A stretch of 64,000 bases of DNA from Streptomyces sp. BK340 (lineage in GTDB: Bacteria; Actinomycetota; Actinomycetes; Streptomycetales; Streptomycetaceae), in the NCBI RefSeq assembly GCF_007827595.1, contig NZ_VISR01000012.1, positions 1-64,000 of the forward strand. The letters run 5' to 3'. A program made the translations under genes and the position numbers. Below the pieces are notes generated by a model that made no database searches, was not told the origin of the DNA, and saw nothing but the letters and a program-made list of their open reading frames with translations. This document shows positions 58,481 to 64,000 of this stretch, one piece after another; the stretch's first letter is position 1; each line of letters starts with the position of its first letter.

Positions 58481-60907
58481 GTGCGCAGAACGAGAGCCGA
58501 GCGTGCCGAAATCGCCCTTGAAACACTCATCGCCGTGCCCGCCTCTCCCGACCGGCTGCGCCGGGTCCTCGAACAGGCACTCGTGTTCGCCGGGGCGACG
58601 TTCGTGGGCGTCTACGCGCCCGGCGACGATCCCTCCCTGCTGTGTCTGACCGAGTCGGCGGGGCTGCCCCACACGCTGTACGGCCTGCGCGACGGCTATC
58701 CGGCCACGGGCGGCTCACCGGTCGCCGAGGCCCACCGCACCGGGCGGTCCCGATGGCTCGGCCCGGACGAGCTGGCCGACGGCGCCGAGGCACGCCGCAC
58801 TCCGTCGACCGAGTTCTCCGTCGGTGTGCTGCCCCTCGGTCCGGCCGGCAGCGGCTGTCTGCTCGCCGTCAGCGAGCACCCCGGCGGCTTCGGCAGCGAC
58901 GACCGCGCCTGCCTGGAGCTGATCGCCCGCGCGGTCGCCGTGCCCGGGCCGGCCGGCCCGGGCGCCGACAGCGGCGAGCTGCCCGGCGACGCGTTCAACC
59001 TGGCCATGGACACCGGCCGGGTCGAGGTCGGCGACGAGATCCTGCGCCTCTTCGGGATCGGCCGGGACACCTTCGACGGCAAGGTGGAGACACTGCTCGC
59101 CCTCACCGTGCCCGAGGACCTGCCCGCGCTGATGTCGGTGGTCGAGGCCGACCACATGTCGATCGGCGACCGCGAGCTGGAGTTCCGCGCCCTGCAGCCC
59201 TCCGGACCGCCCAGGTGGCTGCGGCTGAGTGGCCGGCTGCTGCCCGGCGGCGAGGGGCGCCCGGCCCGGCTCGTCGGCACCGTCGCGGACGCCTCCACCG
59301 TGCGCTCCGGCGTCACCGACGTGGCCCGCGTGCAGCGGCTGGCCGCCGCCCTCGCCATGGCCGGCACCGTCAAGGACGTCGGCAAGGCCGTCGTCGCCGC
59401 CCTGCGCAAACCCCTCAAGGCCGACCGCATCGCCCTCGCCGAGCTGGAGAACGAGCGCCTCGTCGTCACCGTCCTCGACCCGCCCGAACCGGAGGCCTGG
59501 CCCGAGCTGTGGCGCTCCGAGTGGCGCACCGAATGGCCCGACGCGCCGGTGCGCGCCATGCCCACCCTCGCTGCCGCCCTGCGCGAGGGCCGTGTCCGGA
59601 TCTGGCCCGCAGGCTCCCCGTTGGAGCCCGCCCTCGCCGGCGTCGGCCCCGGCGGCCTGGCGGTGCTGCCGCTGCCCGCGGGCGGCCGCATGGCCGGCGC
59701 CTGCCTGGTCGGCTGGGACCAGCCGCACGAGTTCGCCCCCGACGAGCGCGCCCTGCTCACCGCCTCCGCCGGCCTCGCCGGGCAGGCCCTGCTGCGCGCC
59801 CACGCCTTCGACGCCGAACACGAACTCGTCGGCATGCTCCAGCGCACCCTGCTGCCCCGCCGGCTGCCCCGGCTGCCCGGCGCGGTCGCCGTCGCCCGGT
59901 ACCTGCCCACCACCGCGGGGCTCGAGGTCGGCGGCGACTGGTACGACGTGATCCCGCTCGCCGACAACCACGTGGCCTTCGTCATCGGCGACGTCCAGGG
60001 CCACAACGCGGGCGCCGCCACCCTGATGGGCCAGATGCGCACCGCCCTGCGCGCCTACGCCGCCGAGGGCCACGCCCCGGACGTGGTCGTCTCGCACGCC
60101 AACCGGCTGCTGCTGGACATGGAGACCGACCTCTTCGCCACCTGCTGCTACGTGGACGTCGACATGGAGCAGGGCACCGCCTGGTGCGTGCGCGCCGGTC
60201 ATCTGCCGCCGGTGCTGCGCCACCCGGACGGCTCCACCGAGATCGTCGAGGCCGAGGGCGGCCCGCCGCTCGGTGTGCTCAACCAGGCCGAGTTCCCGAT
60301 CACCCCGCTGCGCCTCCAGCCCGGCACGGTCCTCGCGCTCACCACCGACGGCCTGGTGGAGTCCGCCGAGACCGACATGGACGTGGGTCTGGAGCGGCTG
60401 ACGGGCGAACTCGCCGCCGCCGACCCCGGCCACCTCGGACTGGTCGCCGACGCCCTGCTCACCGGCGCCCACCGCGGTGACGACGTCGCCCTGCTGCTGA
60501 TGCGCTACGACGGCATGGCCGTACGTCCGCTGCGCGAGACCTGGACCGTGTGGCGGGTCCCCGAAGCGGTCCGGCACGCCCGCCGCTTCACCCGGCGCAC
60601 CCTGCGCACCTGGGGGGTCGCGGCCGACACCATGGACACGGCCCTCCTGGTCGTCTCCGAGCTGGTCACCAACGCGCTGGTGCACACCGACGGCCAGGTC
60701 CGTCTCGACCTCAGCCTGGTCAACCACCGGCTGCGGCTGGCCGTCGCCGACGCCTCGCCACGCAGCCCCCTCAAGAACACCAACGTCGGCTGGGAGGCCA
60801 CCGGCGGCCGCGGCATCCTGCTCGTGGAGGCGGTGTCCGAGGCCTGGGGGACGGTGCCGGTCAGCGGCGGCAAACAGGTGTGGGCCGACATCGTGCCCGA
60901 GACCTGA
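58481..60907 (+). CDS. GAF-PAS-GAF-SpoIIE phosphatase with HATPase domain
   Basis: The 808-residue protein has a GAF-like domain (about 10-150), a PAS domain (about 165-270), a second GAF domain (about 280-430), a SpoIIE/RsbU phosphatase (GDWYDV, GDVQGHN, LTTDGLVES, GDDVALLL) and a C-terminal RsbW-like HATPase (SELVTNALVH, TGGRGILLVE). It likely works in partner-switching control of a sigma factor. The GTG at 58481 is chosen (GAGGG 7 bp upstream); a GTG at 58460 is an alternative. It is divergent from amfT, so both peptide-morphogen regulation and stress signalling meet at this intergenic region. Confidence 0.9.
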   Translation: MRRTRAERAEIALETLIAVPASPDRLRRVLEQALVFAGATFVGVYAPGDDPSLLCLTESAGLPHTLYGLRDGYPATGGSPVAEAHRTGRSRWLGPDELADGAEARRTPSTEFSVGVLPLGPAGSGCLLAVSEHPGGFGSDDRACLELIARAVAVPGPAGPGADSGELPGDAFNLAMDTGRVEVGDEILRLFGIGRDTFDGKVETLLALTVPEDLPALMSVVEADHMSIGDRELEFRALQPSGPPRWLRLSGRLLPGGEGRPARLVGTVADASTVRSGVTDVARVQRLAAALAMAGTVKDVGKAVVAALRKPLKADRIALAELENERLVVTVLDPPEPEAWPELWRSEWRTEWPDAPVRAMPTLAAALREGRVRIWPAGSPLEPALAGVGPGGLAVLPLPAGGRMAGACLVGWDQPHEFAPDERALLTASAGLAGQALLRAHAFDAEHELVGMLQRTLLPRRLPRLPGAVAVARYLPTTAGLEVGGDWYDVIPLADNHVAFVIGDVQGHNAGAATLMGQMRTALRAYAAEGHAPDVVVSHANRLLLDMETDLFATCCYVDVDMEQGTAWCVRAGHLPPVLRHPDGSTEIVEAEGGPPLGVLNQAEFPITPLRLQPGTVLALTTDGLVESAETDMDVGLERLTGELAAADPGHLGLVADALLTGAHRGDDVALLLMRYDGMAVRPLRETWTVWRVPEAVRHARRFTRRTLRTWGVAADTMDTALLVVSELVTNALVHTDGQVRLDLSLVNHRLRLAVADASPRSPLKNTNVGWEATGGRGILLVEAVSEAWGTVPVSGGKQVWADIVPET

Positions 60908-60921
60908 CGGCCACTCGGGTA

Positions 60922-60941
60922 CCGGTAGGGGCCGCTACCGG
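60922..60941. terminator. Small hairpin after the phosphatase gene
   Basis: CCGGTAG (60922-60928) pairs with CTACCGG (60935-60941) with a 6-nt loop, 14 bp after the phosphatase stop and 46 bp before the next start. Confidence 0.4.
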
Positions 60942-60987
60942 CAGGTCGGAGGAGCCCGCGGGCCCGTCGTGCCTAGGGTCTCCTGTC

Positions 60988-61260
60988 GTGGCACACACCT
61001 TCGAAGAACTGGTGGAGAAGCAGCGCGCGGCCGACGCGGCGCACCGCACGGTCGAGGAACTGCGCGACACCTACGGTCCGCCCGCCGAGCGCGGGATGAC
61101 GGGCGCTCAGTCCGACACCTACGAGACGGCCCTGCGCGCCTGGCGGGAGCTGGCGCGGGACGTGCAGACCGCGGTGAGCGACTACGCCAGGGAGGCGGAC
61201 CGGCCGCGTGCGGAGGTGGAGGCCGACGTGGAGCGGGCGGCGGCAGCGGAGGACACATGA
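60988..61260 (+). CDS. Small helical protein coupled to cytochrome b gene
   Basis: The 90-residue, highly charged, helical protein (HTFEELVEKQRAADAAHRTV and WRELARDVQTAVSDYAREAD) has heptad-like spacing of Ala/Leu. This suggests a coiled coil. I know no function. Its stop overlaps the ATG of the cytochrome b gene (ATGA), so the two are translationally coupled. It may be an accessory or assembly protein of that membrane complex. The GTG at 60988 lacks a strong ribosome site. Confidence 0.7.
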   Translation: MAHTFEELVEKQRAADAAHRTVEELRDTYGPPAERGMTGAQSDTYETALRAWRELARDVQTAVSDYAREADRPRAEVEADVERAAAAEDT

Positions 61261-62750
61261 GCCGAGCCGGCCGCCGCGCCGAACGGCTCGCGGACGCGGC
61301 GGACGCCCGGCTTCCGCTGCTGGAGGGCGGGCAGCTGCTGCGCAAGGCGTTCCCCGAGCACTGGTCGTTCCTGCTCGGCGAGATCGCCCTCTACAGCCTC
61401 CTGGTGCTGATCCTGACCGGGGTGTGGCTGACCTTCTTCTTCCAGCCGGAGATGCGCGAGGTCGTCTACCACGGCTCCTACGAGCCGCTGCAGGGCGTGC
61501 TGATGTCGGCGGCCTTCGACTCCACCCTGCGCATCAGCTTCGACGTGCGCGGCGGACTGCTGATCCGGCAGGCCCACCACTGGGCCGCGCTCGTGTTCGT
61601 CGCCGCGATCGGCCTGCACATGCTGCGGATCTTCTTCACCGGCGCCTTCCGCCGGCCCCGCGAGCTGAACTGGGCGATCGGACTCACCCTGTTCGTCCTG
61701 GCGCTCGCCGAGGGCTTCGCCGGCTACTCGCTCCCCGACGACCTGCTCTCCGGCACCGGCCTGCGCATCGCGGAGGGCATCATGCTGTCCCTCCCGGTGG
61801 TCGGGACGTACGTGGCCTTCTTCGTCTTCGGCGGCCAGTACCCGGGGCACGACATCATCACCCGGCTCTACCCGGTGCACGTCCTGCTGCTCCCGGGCGC
61901 GCTCATCGGCCTGGTGACGGTGCACCTGACCCTGGTGTTCCACCTGAAGCACACCCAGTGGCGCGGCCCCCGCCGCAGCAACCGCAATGCCGTCGGAAAG
62001 CCGCTCGTCCCGCACTTCACCGCCCTCACCGTGGGTCTGTCCATGACCGTCTCCGGCGTGGTCGTGCTGCTGTCCGGCCTCGCCCAGATCAACCCGATCT
62101 GGAACTACGGCCCGTACCGCCCCGACGTGGTCTCCACCGGCTCACAGCCCGACTGGTACGTCGGCTTCCTGGAGGGCGCCCTGCGGCTGGTGCCGCCGTG
62201 GGAGACCGACTTCGCCGGACACACCCTCATGTGGAACGTGCTGCTCCCGGCCGTCGTCCTGCCCGGGCTGCTGTTCACCGTGCTGTACGCCTACCCGTTC
62301 GTGGAGCAGCGTCTGACGGGGGAGTGGCACTACGAGCAGCACCTGTGCGACCGGCCGCGCGAGCGCCCCCTGCGCACCGGCCTCGGCGTGGCGGGCACCG
62401 TCTTCTACGCCGTTCTGCTGCTGGCCGGCGGCAACGACATCATCGCCCAGACCTTCCGTATCTCCGTCAACGCCCTGACCTGGGTGCTGCGCGTCGCCCT
62501 CGTGGTCGCGCCGGTCCTCGCCCTCCTGGTGACCCGGTGGCTGTGCCGGGCGCTGACGGAGGCCGAGTCCGCGCGCCTGGCCGAGGGCGTGTCCACCGGT
62601 GAGATCCGTCAGAGCGTGACCGGCGGCTACGAGAGCGGCCACGAGCCCGTCGAGCGGTTCCGGCCCGGCGCGCCGCGCAGGCCGCTCACCGGTGCGCGTA
62701 CTGGAACACCATCCCGAAAACCCCGCGCGCCAGAACCCCCAGACCGATGA
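61257..62750 (+). CDS. Cytochrome b subunit of a bc-type complex (QcrB-like)
   Basis: The 497-residue integral membrane protein has the cytochrome b fold. Haem-ligand histidines are seen in RQAHHWAALVFVAAIGLHMLR and LYPVHVLLLPGALIGLVTVHLT. The quinone-site region (QPDWYVGFLEGALRLVPPWE) is typical of actinobacterial QcrB. The membrane part is followed by a hydrophilic tail. No Rieske (qcrA) or cytochrome c (qcrC) gene is adjacent, so this is a stand-alone paralogue of the main respiratory qcrCAB set. Its last 65 bp overlap the 3' end of ctaF on the other strand. Confidence 0.92.
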   Translation: MSRAGRRAERLADAADARLPLLEGGQLLRKAFPEHWSFLLGEIALYSLLVLILTGVWLTFFFQPEMREVVYHGSYEPLQGVLMSAAFDSTLRISFDVRGGLLIRQAHHWAALVFVAAIGLHMLRIFFTGAFRRPRELNWAIGLTLFVLALAEGFAGYSLPDDLLSGTGLRIAEGIMLSLPVVGTYVAFFVFGGQYPGHDIITRLYPVHVLLLPGALIGLVTVHLTLVFHLKHTQWRGPRRSNRNAVGKPLVPHFTALTVGLSMTVSGVVVLLSGLAQINPIWNYGPYRPDVVSTGSQPDWYVGFLEGALRLVPPWETDFAGHTLMWNVLLPAVVLPGLLFTVLYAYPFVEQRLTGEWHYEQHLCDRPRERPLRTGLGVAGTVFYAVLLLAGGNDIIAQTFRISVNALTWVLRVALVVAPVLALLVTRWLCRALTEAESARLAEGVSTGEIRQSVTGGYESGHEPVERFRPGAPRRPLTGARTGTPSRKPRAPEPPDR

Positions 62751-63069
62751 GGAACAGCCAGAGCCCGAAGACCACGCCGGTCGCCGCCACCGCGAACCCG
62801 AGCGCGGTGACGACCGGCCACGGGCTCTCGTGCGGGAAGAACGCCACCGGCCCGGCCCCGTCCACCACCTCCGCGTCCTTGCGGTCCTGCGCCCGGCGGC
62901 CCCGGCGCCGGTACTGGATCAGGTAGAAGAAGGCGTCCAGCGCCGCCATCCCGCACGCGACGACCAGCACGGTCGTGCCCGTGTCGTCGTCGGACCACAC
63001 CCCGTACAGGACGGCGGACCCGCCGAAGAACAGGGCCACGCCACCGAACAGCATCGCCTCGGCCTTCAT
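62686..63069 (-). CDS. ctaF: Cytochrome c oxidase subunit IV (CtaF)
   Basis: The 127-residue protein has four membrane helices in the actinobacterial CtaF pattern. It begins MKAEAMLFGGVALFFGGSAV, has a loop with DDDTGTT, a basic cytoplasmic loop (QYRRRGRRAQDRKD) and a final FGLWLFLIGLGVLARGVFG. CtaF is a small accessory subunit of aa3-type oxidase. The ATG overlaps the stop of ctaD (ATGA). Its 3' end overlaps the convergent cytochrome b gene. Confidence 0.9.
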   Translation of the reverse strand: MKAEAMLFGGVALFFGGSAVLYGVWSDDDTGTTVLVVACGMAALDAFFYLIQYRRRGRRAQDRKDAEVVDGAGPVAFFPHESPWPVVTALGFAVAATGVVFGLWLFLIGLGVLARGVFGMVFQYAHR

Positions 63070-64000
63070 CGCAGGCCCTCCCGCTCGGTGTCCTCGGCCG
63101 TCCGCCCGACCTCCGGATGATGCAGGTCGAAGGCCGGCGACTCCGACCGCACCCGGGGCAGTGCCAGGAAGTTGTGGCGCGGCGGCGGGCAGGAGGTCGC
63201 CCACTCCAGGCCCCGTCCCCACCCCCACGGGTCGTCCTCGGTGACCTTCTCGGCCGTCGTGGAGGTGTGCCAGACGTTGTAGAGGAACGGCAGCGTGGAG
63301 AGGCCGAGCAGGAACGCGCCCACCGACGACAGGGTGTTGAGCAGCGTGAAGCCGTCCGAGGGCAGATAGTCCGCGTACCGGCGGGGCATCCCCTCCTCGC
63401 CGAGCCAGTGCTGCACGAAGAAGGTCAGCTGGAACGAGGGGAACAGCAGCCAGAAGTGCAGCTTCCCGAGCCGCTCGTCCAGCATCTTCCCGGTGAACTT
63501 CGGCCACCAGAAGTAGAAGCCGGCGAACATCGCGAACACCACCGTCCCGAACAGCACGTAGTGCAGATGCGCGACGATGAAGTACGAGTCGGTGAGGTGG
63601 AAGTCCAGTGGCGGCGAGGCGATCAGCACCCCGCTCAGCCCGCCCAGCAGGAAGGTCACCAGGAACCCCAGCGACCACAGCATCGGCGTCTCGAACGACA
63701 CCGACCCGTGGACCATCGTTCCGATCCACGCGAAGAACTTGATGCCCGTGGGTACCGCGATCAGGAACGACATGATGGCGAAGAACGGCAGCAACACCGC
63801 GCCGGTCGCGAACATGTGATGCGCCCACACCACGGCCGACAGCATGGTGATCGAGATCGTCGCCCCGATCATCGGCAGATAGCCGAACAGCGGCTTGCGG
63901 GAGAACACCGGAATGATCTCGGAGATGATCCCGAAGAACGGCAGCGCCACGATGTAGACCTCCGGATGCCCGAAGAACCAGAACAGGTGCTGCCACAGCA
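63066..64000 (-). CDS. ctaD: Cytochrome c oxidase subunit I (CtaD), 5' part outside window
   Basis: The C-terminal 310 residues are visible; the gene continues past the right end. CuB and haem ligands are present: WFFGHPEVYIVALPFF (CuB His and cross-linked Tyr), VVWAHHMFATG (two CuB His) and IVAHLHYVLFG (haem a3 and a His). The K-channel Lys lies in PTGIKFFAW. This is the catalytic subunit of an aa3-type oxidase reducing O2 to water. In the main Streptomyces cluster ctaCDFE precedes qcrCAB on one strand. Here ctaD-ctaF faces a lone cytochrome b gene, which suggests a second, accessory respiratory locus. Confidence 0.94.
   Translation of the reverse strand, partial: LWQHLFWFFGHPEVYIVALPFFGIISEIIPVFSRKPLFGYLPMIGATISITMLSAVVWAHHMFATGAVLLPFFAIMSFLIAVPTGIKFFAWIGTMVHGSVSFETPMLWSLGFLVTFLLGGLSGVLIASPPLDFHLTDSYFIVAHLHYVLFGTVVFAMFAGFYFWWPKFTGKMLDERLGKLHFWLLFPSFQLTFFVQHWLGEEGMPRRYADYLPSDGFTLLNTLSSVGAFLLGLSTLPFLYNVWHTSTTAEKVTEDDPWGWGRGLEWATSCPPPRHNFLALPRVRSESPAFDLHHPEVGRTAEDTEREGLR

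Overview
The window is chromosomal DNA of a Streptomyces or a very close relative. GC content is very high with strong third-position GC bias, and GTG/TTG starts are frequent. Diagnostic genes include a SapB/AmfS-type lanthipeptide locus, a subtilisin-inhibitor (SSI) gene, three RsbU/SpoIIE-type phosphatases, DUF4232 and GH114 lipoproteins, and an actinobacterial ctaD-ctaF pair. I see no rRNA, tRNA, CRISPR array, IS element or prophage. Most genes form short operons and divergent pairs, and many convergent pairs are separated by a perfect hairpin terminator.

Layout. 0-8.4 kb: LysE exporter, P450-ferredoxin operon, a TetR gene divergent from a DUF1348 gene over two perfect operator palindromes, flavoprotein, GH114 lipoprotein, aldo/keto reductase, PhyH dioxygenase and AraC regulator. 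8.4-19 kb: a large sigma-like/zinc-anti-sigma/membrane/ricin protein, a Usp, an ArsB-type permease, an atypical polysaccharide deacetylase, a DUF4232 lipoprotein, a Ser/Thr kinase divergent from an ECF sigma factor, and a PAS-PAS-GAF-SpoIIE-HATPase phosphatase. 19-28 kb: secreted GH2 enzyme, Tat multicopper oxidase, a frameshifted 2OG-Fe(II) oxygenase, a ribbon-helix-helix/Fic-like toxin-antitoxin pair, and a second copy of the sigma-like/ricin protein. 28-39.9 kb: an NCS1 permease-cyclase-hydroxyacid oxidase operon, an SSI-type protease inhibitor with Lys at P1, a frame-disrupted isoprenylcysteine-methyltransferase-like gene, a 14-TM exporter with tandem palindromes, an 895-residue nucleoside-phosphorylase/membrane/solute-binding/VWA fusion, an ArsR-SRPBCC pair, and the remnant of an FAD monooxygenase.

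39.9-48.7 kb: a dedicated peptide-export operon (double-Gly precursor, HlyD adaptor, C39-peptidase ABC transporter, second NHLP-type ABC transporter), then a thioesterase and an S1 serine protease with a repetitive tail. 48.9-60.9 kb: a complete amfTSBA lanthipeptide operon with a convergent AmfR-like regulator, flanked on both sides by multidomain SpoIIE phosphatases. 61-64 kb: a stand-alone cytochrome b (QcrB-like) gene convergent with ctaF and ctaD; ctaD runs off the right end.

Two peptide systems lie side by side. The amf locus should make the SapB-like surfactant peptide that supports aerial growth. The NHLP operon exports a Cys-free, Gly/Val-rich peptide with no modifying enzyme next to it. 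In both, a strong hairpin sits directly after the precursor gene, which would give precursor mRNA in excess of transporter mRNA. The strongest candidates for undescribed biology are the phosphorylase-SBP-VWA fusion, the Cys-free NHLP peptide and the pair of sigma/anti-sigma/ricin fusion proteins.
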